Source of the DNA: Symsagittifera roscoffensis | Taxonomy: Eukaryota; Xenacoelomorpha; Acoela; Convolutidae | NCBI RefSeq assembly: GCF_963678635.1 | Contig: NC_087063.1 | Location: forward strand, 40,004,759-40,068,758 | DNA length: 64,000 nt | Direction: 5' to 3' | In this document: positions 41,032 to 53,469 of the stretch, piece after piece | Layout of the letters: each line of letters opens with the position of its first letter | Position numbering within the stretch: the stretch's first letter is position 1 | Program-made: the position numbers and the translations under genes | Notes under the pieces: generated by a model | What the model was told of the DNA's origin: nothing | Databases searched by the model: none | Seen by the model: only the letters and a program-made list of their open reading frames with translations

Positions 41032-42958
41032 CAATCTTTGCTGTCGCAAGCCGTCCATCCCTGCTGCAAGTACTGCCGATAGTACTAGATATGGGTTTGC
41101 CGAAGCTCCTGGGCTACGGAATTCCAAATATGTTTGGACATCTGATGTTTCTTTAATTCTCAACATGGCGCTCCGACTTTCGCGACTATAACATATTTCC
41201 GCTTGAGCTGATGCGACGCCACAGAACCTTCTGTAGCTGTTATTATTAGGACAGATTAAGGCGGTGATTCCAGCTGCATGCTCCATAATTCCAGATATCC
41301 AGTATTTCGCCAGCTCTGATAATGCTACTTGGTCAGAACCGTCTGTCAAAGCATTCTGACCATCTTTCCATAACGAAAAATTGAAATGCCCTCCGTTGAA
41401 AACTCCTTCTGAAGGACAGCAGATGTATGTTGCCTCGTACCCGTATTCGAATGCGGTCGATTTAACACAGTCTTTATGCAGACATGCGTCATCAGCAGAA
41501 CCTATTCCATACTTGGGCTGCATTGTCATTTCTATTTGACCATCAAAAGCCTCAGAATGAATACTTTCTATGGACACACCGGCTTCTTGTAGTCTTTTTG
41601 TAATCTAACCAAGTGCTTTTTATTACGTTACTAATTTCTAGATTTTATCGCAAATTTTGATCCAAATTTATTGTTTTCCAATATTTTAGTGCCGTTAAAG
41701 TTTTACTTGGAGGTTCAAATTTTTGAGTCCGTATTGTTTTTAGCAGGAGTACTCGTATTCACTTCCATCTTGAGAAAGAAAAATGTGCTGTAAATCATGA
41801 AGACATTGAAGGTTTATTTGTTAACTGTGTACTTTCTAAATACTTACTGTGATTTAGAAAATTTTATTGGTCAGCGCAGGAAATGTATGGTAAAGAAATC
41901 AATTTAGAAGGCAAGATGCAACAAGGATAACCAGTTGCTGTGCAAGTAGCACAGAATGTTCCGAGCACTTTCTTAGAATTTTTTTTCAAGTTATTGTCTT
42001 TTCTTGTACGTTGTGTGATGATAGAGCTATACAAACGCGCTGAAGTTAAGTGAGTTACGCAAAAACTACTTCAATTGTCATCAAAAAAATAATTAAAAAT
42101 TGGTAATTTTAATATATAACGAAAGTTACTCGATCCCTTCACTTGCTCGAAAATAGACGAAAAATCAAAAATTTCGAACCGGTTTTTTTCAACACTGGGT
42201 AAATTTTTCGGAATATTCAAATTGTCCTTCGAATCACGACTGAATGATATATCACTCGATCCAGTCCGATGATTTTTTGTGGTACCTGATTTTGATGGAA
42301 AACAAAAAAGAAACTAAAACACACCTGAATACAAAGTTCCTACCCGTTTTCAATGGTCGGACAAAAACGTCGCGGGAAATTGACCCGGTCTCTAGCAGGA
42401 ATCTATCATTATACATATATATTTTTTTGATAAAGCACTTCGTGCCTCGAAGCAAATGTCTTCCGTTTTCTTCAAGTTGAAAGCCGAACAGCTGTGTCCT
42501 GCAATTCCGAGAGGATTCTTGTCTTTGGTTAAAACGAACTCGTACTCCAGTGCCGAATATAGTTCAAGTCCGAACTCAGTTTTCAAATGATTGAGTAACT
42601 TGACACAAATGCCTCTGGAGTCGAATGAGTTGGGCTTGGAGTCCTTGCCGAGCTCGTGCATTTGGCACAATACCTGAGCCACTTTAGATTTTCCGTTTCC
42701 GGACCATGGACAAGAATGCCAAGTTTCTATTACCGGAATTAGATTGTTATTAGGAGAGCCTCTGGCGATGATATGAGGTATAATCGGTGGTTTTGAGTCG
42801 ATTCCGAATATGGCATAAAGAGAGTTCATCCCGACTCCTGATTTTTGAAAGGAACGATAAGAATTTCTGGGTACCACTTTGCCCCTAGGGACACCATTGG
42901 TGTCACACCAGGTAAATCGAATGAAGTCGAACTCTTCCCAGTTCTCATCCTGTGTCAT
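41032..42958 (-). CDS. Glutamine-synthetase-like exons 1 and 2, copy 3 (no terminal exon of its own)
   Basis: Exon 1 is 42446-42958 and exon 2 is 41032-41604, one codon longer than in copies 1 and 2 because an extra Ser is present before ANPYL (GASANPYL instead of GAANPYL). The catalytic His in GGHFNF is kept. Exon 1 is identical in protein to copies 1 and 2. It is the copy nearest the divergently oriented palmitoyltransferase gene, whose ATG is 1.6 kb away. As for copy 2, a terminal exon is not present locally. Confidence 0.75.
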
Positions 42959-44420
42959 TCTGACTGATGACCTTTTGCAGCCAGAAATTACAAGCTGAAC
43001 TTTTTTGCTAGTCTTAAAAGAAGATAAAAAGAGTAAACAAGTTTTTATAAATGCGCTACTGGGCCTTAATGTACTTAATGAATTAACTGCGCATGAGTCA
43101 TGGCATTTAATCGTTGGTTGTTGTAACGATAAAAAGAGCGAGTGAAAGCGTGTTTAATTTAACATCTACGAAATTGTAAATTAGTCGCTTTGATGAAGTT
43201 TGGCAAATTCGTGTGAACTGAACTTATCTAAAACTTACCAGCGGAAAGCGACAACGCTCATCAAAAGACAACTCGCAGATATTCTAATATTCTTCAGGCG
43301 TTGTTTTGTTGCGAATTACGCCAGAATTACAAGATTCTACTGATTCAGACTTCTCAAATTGTGTTATTTTTTTTATCAAAAAAAGTTCCAATAAAAAGTC
43401 TTGAAAATCAAAGATTTTTAAGGTGACGAAAAATTGTTTTCTGAAACTCAGGTTTTCTTTTAAAAATTTTTACGCTCGCGAGAATAAAGCGTTATGCGTT
43501 ATCAAATCGGAACCATTTTTTTATGTGAACACATTTACTAACAGAATCATTCAATCATTTCGGAAGTTTTCTTTATTACACTTGCGAAAGCAAGTGTCTT
43601 GTAATCGGGGGCTTTTTTTCCCGTATAAAACTTCAAGCTTTTTCATGTATTAAAAGTTCTAATTGCTTTTCTTACTTGCTATTTTTATTGAATCTTAACA
43701 ACTTCGAAGTTCATTCCCACTTGGCCTACAGCTAGCTTCGTCGCCTTTGCATTCTAAGGCCAGGGGTTTGAGTACCGGTCGGACCTTCTATTTTTTTGTG
43801 TGTTTGCAATTGAAATATCGGGAAAAAATGAATTGTCGGACTTTCCTTTGTCTGTCCAAGTTTTGTCGGCTTAGCTGCTACATTGCCACATCACGGAATT
43901 TGCTTGTGCTAAGCTGCTTTCATTGTAGTTGAGAAAGTGCAGTTGTTCAATGTAGTTCAAACTAAATTTTTCATTTTTTTTCGACTCAACTACTGTCTGC
44001 TCAAAGATTAACGTTCAAGTTCTGGAGATCAAAGGTTCGAATCCGGCCAGAACCTGTTTTTTAGCTTAAAAAATTTTCCCTTTGAAAAAAATGTATGTCT
44101 ATATTTCGTCTGCTCAATTTTTGTCGGTTTACTTGCCAGTGCAGACGTTATTTGTGATTTTTTGTTTCGATTTTTTCGTTTTTCTAATCATTTTTAACAA
44201 AAAATTATAACAATTGGAAAATTTTGCTATCACTGTCGAGTATGAAAAGCAATTAGGACTTTTTATACATGAAAAAGCTTTGAGTTTTTTTTGTTCAGAC
44301 CTTTTTTATCATACCACGTAGAAAAAAAACGATGCTTATTTGAATTTTTTTGTTATTTAAGGACTGTTCGGAACATTCGGTGCTACTTGCATCGAATGTT
44401 TACTACATGCCGATTCAATT
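42959..44420. other. Divergent upstream region between GS copy 3 and the palmitoyltransferase gene
   Basis: It holds the GS 5' flank, the hairpin repeat (about 43578-43625), the tRNA-like segment (43711-43795), and a second B-box element at 44019-44053 where GTTCTGG and CCAGAAC flank GGTTCGAATCC before a T-run. A MITE-like repeat follows at 44170-44400. Any bidirectional promoter would have to lie among these repeats. Confidence 0.5.
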
Positions 44421-44430
44421 TTTTTTTCAG
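44421..44430 (+). promoter_or_regulatory. Strong splice-acceptor-like tract upstream of the palmitoyltransferase ATG
   Basis: A run of T ending in CAG lies 174 bases before the ATG at 44605. It could be the acceptor of a 5' UTR intron or of a spliced leader. The sequence after it is less T-rich, as expected for an exon. Confidence 0.4.
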
Positions 44431-44604
44431 ATTGAAATGACATTTTGAAGCAAGTCAGTGATTCATGACAGGACCGATCCGATCAAATCAACAGCTGCAC
44501 AACTAATTCGGCTTTAGCGGCTTACACGCACTGTAGCTTACAGGGGCCATACATATCACTATCAGGGAGCTATCTAATCTTAGTGTCTAAGCCCTCTAGC
44601 AGGG

Positions 44605-47600
44605 ATGAGCGGCGGAGTTAACGGGAGAGGCGGAAGTGGGAGTGGTGGAGGGGGTAGGAATTTGCGCTACCAGTTCCACCCTGGTCGCAACTCATTCTTC
44701 TGCAACGGCAGGATCATCATGGCCAGACAGTACTCGGTGCTCATAGTCACTCTATCCCTCATTACGGGAACAGCCGGGCTCTTCTTCGGATTCGAGTCAG
44801 TACATCTCTTTTCTAAGCTAAAAACAAGTTGGGTTTTTTGATAGATCAGATTTAGTAGTTATAAGGGCGTATTTGATAGTATGGGTATATTTGATCGCAA
44901 TTAGTAGTTATCTGAGTGATTTGACCCTTTTTTTATTATACGACATCCATTTTAGGCCGAACGAACCTAAACTTCGTCTAAAAGCGCTTCAGTTGCCAAA
45001 ATATAGTAATTTTTGATGTGGACAGCGCGCAGATAAAAGCAATTTTTTTAGTCAAAACCTTCAAAAAGTGCCCAAAACGAGATTTTTGGCGTCTTTATTT
45101 ATGAACTTGCCTGCGCTCGACCAAGTTTTTGGGTTTTTTATTTTGCCCCTCAAAAACATCCGCCCGTCGTGAGATTTTTTTTCAGATCTCGAAAGGTGTG
45201 CACACTGAAATGTTCTCAAATTTCATCTACTGTGTCAAATTGGTTTCTAAGTTTCGGGTTTCTAAGGTTCGTTTCCCAGTTGCGGAATTATCGGTCACAT
45301 AATGTGTGTTCACAGTTGCCACTACTTGACGAAGCACGTCTCAGTCGCCATTCCAATTGTGGCAGTCATTCTCTACATATTTGTGGTGTCCGTCCTACTA
45401 CGCTGCTCCCTCTCAGACCCTGGGTTCCTTCCGCGTGCCAGGCCAGACGAAACAAAGTTCATTGAAGCAAAAGGTAGCATAGTGATGTTCATTGAACCTC
45501 AAAGATTGAAACGCGACGATTACACCAGCTGAAAAGTATCAAGGGAGAACTTGGAACGTTTAGTTTTTTAGGTGTCATAAACTTTAAATTACATTTTGAT
45601 TGGGAAAACAACGAAATTGAATAATTAAGTTAGGTGGTCGGTGGCATGAAGATGGTAGTTTGAACTTGTGTTATAGCTATGGAGACTCTGCCACCGCAGA
45701 GTGACCCGAACGTGTATAGGGCGCCCCCTCGTGTGATCGAGATTACGGTGAACGAGCAGACGATCAAGTTGAAGTACTGCTTCACCTGCAAGTTCTTCAG
45801 ACCCCCCAGGGCCTCCCACTGCAGCATCTGCGACTGCTGTGTAGAGAACTTCGACCACCACTGTCCATGGGTGGGCAACTGCGTGGGCAAGAGGAACTAC
45901 CGCTTCTTCTATCTCTTTCTACTCTCCCTATCCATCCTCACAGTCTATATATTCGTATGCAACGTCATTCACATGGTCCTCAGTTAGTATCAGACACTAG
46001 CATGTTACAAGCAGGGGAAGCACTTCAGATTTTTGAGTGGGAGGAGGGATTTTGAAGTTTTGTCGCTCTATCCAAGCTCTCCTCAAATCCTTAAAAGACA
46101 TGTTTTTCGCAAAAATTCGTTCACCGCAGCATGAGTGTGTGAAAAACAGACCGAAAATGCCTTTGATGGACTTTTTTTGCAAGATTGTGTTATTAAAATA
46201 GCTGGAACTGTTCGCTTTTTCGAGGAAGCACTTTTCATATTTTCAAACAATTACGTTGATTTTAGTGTGCTAAAAAATAAAAAAACAATTAATCAATTCG
46301 ACGTTTTTTTGCATATTAAGCTCTGTCTATTGGATCACATTTCGGCATTGTAAGTACATAGTTTTCTACAAATACGTTAATGACGGTTTTGTAACAGTAA
46401 TACAAGATGTATTGTGATGGCGGATGATATGCTGAATTGTAGGGACGCAGAACACAAACTTCCTGGAGACCTTGAAGTACACTCCGGCAACTATAGTGGA
46501 GATGTTGATCTGTTTCTTCACTGTCTGGTCCATCCTGGGTCTGGCTGGATTTCACACCTACCTCGTGACCTCTTTCCTCACCACCAACGAAGACGTAACT
46601 AATCTCACTTGAAATCAAAGACGCCATTAATTCCTCTAGCCAATGCGTGAGTGATAGGTGTTTTCGCTCGCGGCCTTAGTCTGAAATACTCTACCTTGAA
46701 AAGCGATACGGTATATCTAATCTGCTTTTAAAAGTCAGTTAAATTTCAGGTGAATGTGTGATTTTGAAGTCTCAGTGTGTATTTGTTTGTTGCGCCTTAG
46801 ATCAAGAGTGCGTGGACTCGGAAGAAGGATGGGAACGGAAACCCATTCGGACCAGGGGGCCTCATATCAAACTGTTGCGCTACTCTCTGTGCTCCCATGT
46901 CACCAAGGTAATCACAGTCAATAGACAATTGAGGAACAATAATTTTCTATTAAGTGTTAGTGCACCAAGTAAATTGTCGGGTGTTTTTAGGAACCTATTA
47001 TAACTCATCTCGTGTTTTAGTTTATATTTTGGCGTTTTGAATAGGGAGGATCTTAGATTATCTCGCGGGGCGGGGGCATTTTTTAAAATAGTTTTTTTTT
47101 CAAGTCGAACAAATTGATTTTTGAGAGCTCCCCCAAATCACCATATAGACCGCTATTTTGACCAAATTTTTGAAAAATTATTTTTTAAAACAGCCAAAAA
47201 AACTTTCTTTTCATTTGCTTGTATTGCAAGTGTTGCGAGCCCCGCTTCGCTCTGTGAGTTAATTTATCAAAAAAGCGTCCTCAATGAAAGCTTATTTAAA
47301 TTCAAAGGGCTTTGAGCTGATTGTAAACTGAATACATATATTTAAGTTGTGTGAATGTGAATATTTCTTTTTGTTCAGGAAATTTTTTTAAAAAAATTAT
47401 CTACGCTGAAATTTGTTTCAATTTTTGCAAACTGGGGTAGAAAATCATTTTCTCGGCTTAAAAATTTTTCTGAATATAATGAAGTTTAAGGAGCTATAGC
47501 GTAAAATTTCGTAAAATGCTTAGAAAAACAATCTTTTTTATCCGGTTTCGTTCTTCACAAACGCATCACCTGAATTTTTTTTTTCGTCAGTAAGTTGGCT

Positions 47601-49453
47601 GTTCTACTAAGGCTATGATGTGAATATCAACTATGCGATTAGCTTCGTTGATTTTGTTCGAAGTCAATTTTTGTGTTTTAGTCTGTTGCTTCTCCGTTAT
47701 CCAGTTACTCAAGAGCAGATCAACGAGTATGAAGCTGAGAAGAAGGAAGGTCAAAAACAGGCTGTGAGTTAATTAATGAAAAAACAAAGTTTTCGTCATT
47801 TTTGTGAGAGGGAGGAGAAACAGAGGCACGGTTTTTAGAGCTTCAATATGATATTTCACCTGGCCCCATGTAATATTTATTTGTTTTAGGTGGCTTTGCG
47901 TCAAAGCAAGAACACCTGAAACTTGTTAACCTTCACTTTTTTAAATTTGTTAAAAGGAAAGCTAATTCATCTATGGATCCTGTTTTCTCATATTAGGTTA
48001 ATTTTATCAAAAAAAGTGTGTCATAAATTGTTCTAGAAATTCAAAGAGCTTTAAGGCCATCTATTTTTTTCTTCGTCAGTAGTTTTTTGTTCAATAGTGT
48101 TCATCGGCTCTTTTCCAACAGTTTGAAATTTCTATACCATTTGATAGATATTGATTGATTTTCGGAGCTCAAAATCAAAAAAAGTATTTCACCTGTGATT
48201 TTTTTTTGCTGATTTATGTAGGTTTATGATTTCCAATTTGAGATAATTCATATTAACCAGTAACGTAGGCAGAAACCATTCTAAAATGAACTGAGGCTAG
48301 TTTTTGATTTGATTACACATGCGAGCATGCAATTTCCAATGCAACTCAAAACAAAAGTAGTTTTTATCTTGGTGAGCTTTTTTGTCGCATAGTGTTGGCT
48401 GTTTAATAGCATGTGTTCTCCGCTATATGTTTTGATAGCTTCAAGAAAACATGCACAGGTGGACCGCGCGTAGGACTCTCAATCTCAAGGTTTAAAATAT
48501 CATTTTAGTCAATATGGTGTGTGGTGGTATTTAAAACTCTGAAGAAAGTTTCAAAATTTGTCATTTCAAGTTTTTCATTATTTAGACGGTACTCGTTTCT
48601 TTTTTTTTTGCGAAATGCAACTTTGCCTCTGTGTAAAATTTCGATTTGCGTTGATAAGATAGGCAATTAGGATAAATAGCTGATAAAATGTTTTTGTCGT
48701 CGTCATTCATCCTCTTTTTGGTAACCCTAAATTGGTCTGAAAATCAAGAACCATTCAATTCAGATTAAAGTTGCTAAGCTCTGCTCGTAAATTGCTCAAG
48801 TCTGATTGGCTAAAAATTTCTTCCTTTAAACCAAGTTAACATCGTGGGGTGGAAGATATTAAATGCATGGGTGGAAGATAATATTTTGGTTTATCTTGGG
48901 GGATGATGTTAACTTGATCCAAATAGTTTTCCGGTAAGTTTTTCTCGACACAGAGAGGACTTGTTCGGAATTTCTAATTGTAGGCCGAATGACAGCTTTA
49001 GGTCTTCAAAACTTTTAAATAACTCGACTTTGTATTTTTTTGGACATTTTTTGTGGCACCTGATTTTGCGTAGGGGAATTGCACATGTTTTAGGACATAT
49101 ACTCAGAGTATTACCCGGCATACGAAACTAACAAGCCATACCCTGTACAACCTCCATCGTCTTACAACACCCTCAACGGGTCCTCACACCACAACTCCCA
49201 GATAGTAGTAACGTCAGCGCCCACTTCGCTTCAGCAGCAGACGCACCATCGATCGGCAACCATCACCCACACCTCAGTGATGGACCATCAGCAGATGGCA
49301 AACAACGGTGCTAACTCCTATCCTACCAACACGAACTACTACCCTCAGCAGATGGAAGTGCCCCTCAATACGCAGCCATACCCACCCCCTCATATGGCCT
49401 ATCCGAGTATAATAGAAGAGCACCGTCCGTCGCCAGGGGCCATGTACACGTGA
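44605..49453 (+). CDS. DHHC-type protein S-palmitoyltransferase, ZDHHC9/14/18 group (7 exons, 451 aa)
   Basis: Attaches palmitate to cysteines of membrane-associated proteins at Golgi or plasma membrane. Exons: 44605-44795, 45316-45473, 45677-45982, 46443-46594, 46801-46907, 47682-47763, 49094-49453 (TGA). Every junction keeps frame and has GT-AG ends. The Cys-rich domain has DHHC at residues 176-179 (exon 3), with [15 protein letters not shown] before it and [16 protein letters not shown] after it. Two transmembrane segments precede it (exons 1 and 2) and two follow (exons 3 and 4). TTNED (TTxE motif) ends exon 4 and a PaCCT-like NCCATLC lies in exon 5. [13 protein letters not shown] near the N-terminus is typical of the 9/14/18 group. 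The 120-residue last exon is rich in Gln, Asn, Tyr, His and Pro, with no recognised domain. Subgroup assignment between 9, 14 and 18 is open; I favour 14/18 by length. Confidence 0.93.
46908..49093 (+). other. Palmitoyltransferase introns 5 and 6 with decayed dispersed repeats
   Basis: 47222-47258 (TTGCAAGTGTTGCGAGCCCC and following) and 48608-48635 (GCGAAATGCAACTTTGCC) are members of the dispersed GCAAGTG-TTGCGAAGCTCCGC family. 48000-48070 matches 52527-52600 and 56541-56630. No additional exon is evident, though a short one cannot be excluded in the 1.3-kb intron 6. Confidence 0.5.
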
Positions 49454-52400
49454 AGAAAGAGATGGAAACGAGAAAGGCATCCGGACATTTGCATATAATG
49501 ACTGTTTTACTGCTTCTGAATTTGATAAATGTCTTTTTTAATTACCTCAATCAGAGAAGAGCTAATATACATACAAAATTAGTTACGGCAATCCAAAATT
49601 GAAAATGACGAGGGTCAATGATTGTGTAACGATATGACAACTTTCTTGCAGAAGAGTTAGGTAGCTCAACTGATTTTTTTTCGTTGTTTTGAACATATTG
49701 TGAACGCAACGTGGCAAAAAAATCAATATGTTAAAAAACCCTTTTTACAGAAATCGCTTCTCATCTAGTCAACAATATTTTCAAATTGGCTAAAATACTT
49801 TGAAAAGAACTATCAAATGAAAATTTTCAACCACAGTTTTCTGGAAACTTCTACTTTAGATAAAAGGCCAATTTTTACCTCTAAATAACCTTTGCGAAAA
49901 GCAAGGGACTTGCAAAAAAATCTTAGTATTTCAAAACAAATCCCGTTTTCCCGTTTATATTTTGCTCACCGGAGGCCTGAAAATTTTTCATCTGCATCTC
50001 CATTTCTACCCAAGTTGAACGTCTAACAGCTGTAGTTCAGCAGCTCGCTTAGAACTACTGAAGTGATTGGTACTTTTTTGTACTGCTGGAAAAAATCTTA
50101 GATATAAATTGACTTTTTGTCGGCTTTATTTATTTCGACCCAATTTTTTTCAGCTTACTTGCCGGGAATTTTATTTCTGACATTTTTGGGTGAGTTTTTG
50201 CTACTTCATTTTCTTGAAAGTTAATGTAGTTCGTGATTTTCTGGTTTTTTAGGCGCAAAATTTTATCTTAGAATTATTTTTGCGTTAAATTTTCCTTTGA
50301 ACGCATTGTTTCTGATTTGCTTCTAAAAGTGCGTGGAACTAGGTTTAGGCTTGATTAGTTTGGTGTATTTTAGACTTGAGCAATTTTATTTTAAATTGAT
50401 GGCTTAACGAATTGTTTCAATGTCGAAAAAATGATGAATCTCTAGAATTTATTTCTGCAAATTGGACTCGACTGTTTTTTCTGCAAAAGAATGTGGTGGC
50501 AAATTTTGCAGGAGATCTAGGAGTCTGGTTCTTTCTGGCTGAAATTTTTGAGAAAAAAGACTTCGTGTTTTTCATTTTTTCACTGGCTTTTTTGTAATGT
50601 TATCTTTTTGTGATCCAGCTCTCTTATCGTTGCATATAAATTTCATATTTGATAAGTTTTGGTGTAATTAGGTTATTTTTGTAGGTTTTGACTTTTTACA
50701 GGTTTTGTGCAAATTTTTTTTGTGGCAATCGTTTGTGTTTTTTGTGGCAATCGCTTGTAATTTTTTGTGGCAATTATTTGATAATGCCTTTTTTACCCCC
50801 AATTGTTCCTGTTGGATATGCAGGTTTGTTGATTGCAGGATTTAATGAGCAGTTTTTGAGCACATTTAGGAATTAAAGTATCTCAATTTTTTGATCAACA
50901 TGCGTTATCGTTTCCATCCATTGGTTACCAGAAGGAAATGGATGGAGTTAAGACCAAATCTTTCTTTTGTTTCAGGTAATTGATTTCTATATCAATTGCA
51001 ATATGATGTTCTTGATTTTTTAGCCAACTATTTTTTCAACAAAATTCAATTAAGTTTCTCACGCTTTCTTTCAAACATTATTTTTTTACTTTTGGCGCTT
51101 TGTGTGAAATCTGTTAGTAAGGTCTACAAAAATAGGTCTGACGAAAACACTAATTTCTTTCGTCATCTGTAAATGCATTTTTTTGAGAAAATTGTGATCC
51201 ACGACGCTGGGTTTACTTATGAAGCAACAGGATGTGACTTTGATCTCCCTTTGTGACTTTCGAACAAAGAGGGAATATTTATGCTACGGGTGGAATTTTA
51301 TTTAGTCAATTTTCAACTTTTTAACTATGCGTTTGACAGATATTTTCATACTATCTAAAAGTATTGTTGTCCGGAGCTTTAATGCCATCAAATTTTAGCT
51401 GATATTTTCGCAAAATTTTTTTGGTTTGACAATTGTCAATTTGGGATAATTGAAGTGCGATAGATTGTGTTTTTATAGAACGCGTAAACGGCGGGTTAAT
51501 TCATTCCGAATTGAATTGAGGCCACTCATTTTGCCTTTTTATCAAGATGAGAGACGCTAAATACAACCTTCTCTTTTTTAAACAGCGTGTTGGGAGAAAC
51601 TCGAAGAAGTAAAAAAGAAAAACACTTTTTTCTTATGCCTTGACCAATTTTGCAACCAAAAATTTAAATTGGCGTTAACATGCAGTCAAATCATTCAAAA
51701 CTTCGTTTTGATATACCAGCAGTCATGTTCTCGCTTGATGCTGTTTTCGCAATTATCAAATACCTTGCGAAATGCAGCTTCGCTTTTGTGTAAATAGTAG
51801 GAGCCTGCGCATTGCTGCTTGGGTGTCTTTATTTACCAAAGTATGTCTAAGGATTATATTAGTGTCCTGAAATTTTAGTTCGATAGCTCATTTCTAATTT
51901 GGTTTTCCAGCTCTAAAACTTCAAAAGTTTCGCAGTGGAAACTTCAAGTGTTACACAATCATTGTAAATTTGAATATTCATTTGTGATGCAGTTCGTTTT
52001 CTTGCTTCCTCAAAAATGCCATTTACATGAATCTGATAGAACTTCTGATATTTTTTTTTCAAAATTTGCTTCGTCCAATTGTTAAATTACCCTTTTTCTA
52101 TGCTGTTAACATTCATTCTGAATTAAACATAGACAAATTTAATTTTCACATTATTTTTTGAAACCCTTAATCATTGATTTCACTTCTTTTTTTTATATTA
52201 ATTTGGAACATGGCCTTTTCAAGTGTATGAGCTTGAAGTAATTTTCACTTAAGCAGGTCTTGATGATTTCAGGAAGAAGTCTTAAAATGCTCTAATAACT
52301 ACTGCAGTACATCATACATACTGAAGTACATCATCATACATGCATGCTTGAACGCACTTAGATATATAATGTTTTTTTTTGTTCAATTTAGGTTTGTTTG

Positions 52401-53469
52401 CTAAAAGGTAGGCATTATGAAAGCGAAAATGGCGTATAAAGACATTTTCGATTTCTAGTTTCAAACGTGGATTTTAAGTTTTAGATTTTCCAGTGGAATA
52501 AAAATTTCACCCATTGATAGTTTTCTCAAACTGGGTTTATTTTTATGAACAGTTCTTGAAATTCAAAGAGCCTTATCTTAATATATTTGTCTTCTGCGAA
52601 AATTGAATTATGTTAAAAATTTGTATTTTTTTGGTTTCCTAGTTCTTTTGCACTTCCGTTGGCTATTTTTTCTATCTAAACAACTTGATTAAGAGAACCA
52701 GGGAATCATTTTCTCTAAGGCTGAATTTCGTCAGCGAACAGACATTTTTTGAGAATGTATGCTTTTTAAGTAGCCGTTACATTTATTTTGTGTTGTAAAT
52801 TGCCAGCTCCGATTACGAAAAATTTTCGTTGATAGTTTAACATTCAATTGTCTTACTTGACACGTTTTTCTAAATGAATTTTTTCAATGCAGTTCGAGAT
52901 AAACATGAAGTTTCTTTACAGCGTTTTTTTCCGATATCGATTGTTAAAAAGAATCAATGTAATTGGCATTTTAATTCGTTTTTTGGCCAGGTTGCCTCTC
53001 TAGTTTGAATATTTTGAAAAATCTTTGTAATAATCAATTGAGTTAATATTTCAAATCTCTCTGGAAACATAACAGTGATGAAGTATAAAAGAACGAAGTC
53101 TTTCATTTATATAGGTGATGGTCTTTCTGGTTGTTCACAATCACATTTGGTTTTTCGCTGCTGGACGTTTGATCTGTCTATTCTATTTTAAAATGCGCGT
53201 GACTGCTATCTCTCCGTGTTTAAGCTTCAATTTCGCATGTTAAACAAAGAACTTTTGCGCGTTTAAACTATATCGTATATCAATGCATGCAATTGTTTTT
53301 CAATTCTCCAGGTTAGGAATGCTAGGTCTATTTAAAGGCCTAATTGCAAGGCTATGGTAATATTTGGGAGGAGGAGAGCAGCGCATTTTAGTATAAGTTT
53401 AAGTTTGGATTAATCCATCTATACATCATTTAACACGCACTTTTCGTTTCAGTGTTTATTTCAGCAAAT
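49454..53469. other. Intergenic AT-rich DNA with old dispersed repeats
   Basis: After the palmitoyltransferase stop no gene is supported. 49990-51060 corresponds to the repeat at 22975-24250. 51761-51790 is another GCGAAATGCAGCTTCGC word. 52527-52600 matches 48000-48070. Short open frames (for example 50412-50597) are T-rich and featureless. Confidence 0.5.

Larger units (their letters stand above)
26000..43884. repeat. Recent segmental duplication carrying the GS-like exons (unit about 7.6 kb, three units, middle one deleted)
   Basis: A unit of spacer, two GS exons and tail runs 26000-33287 (tail lost), 33288-36240 (spacer lost) and 36241-43884 (complete). Spacer copies 26000-30740 and 36241-40970 are nearly identical along their whole length, as are the three exon blocks. 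The first unit ends at 33287 and is followed by a 37-bp island (33288-33324) identical to 39032-39068, then the next GS block. The right edge of units 2 and 3 is defined by CTTAGCTGCTACATT at about 36240 and 43884. Near-identity implies a recent origin. Confidence 0.88.

Noticed and set aside
44935..45315. Extra exon in palmitoyltransferase intron 1
   Set aside because: The segment is a diverged copy of a spacer repeat (27780-27960), and the direct join of exons 1 and 2 restores the conserved FxFDC sequence.
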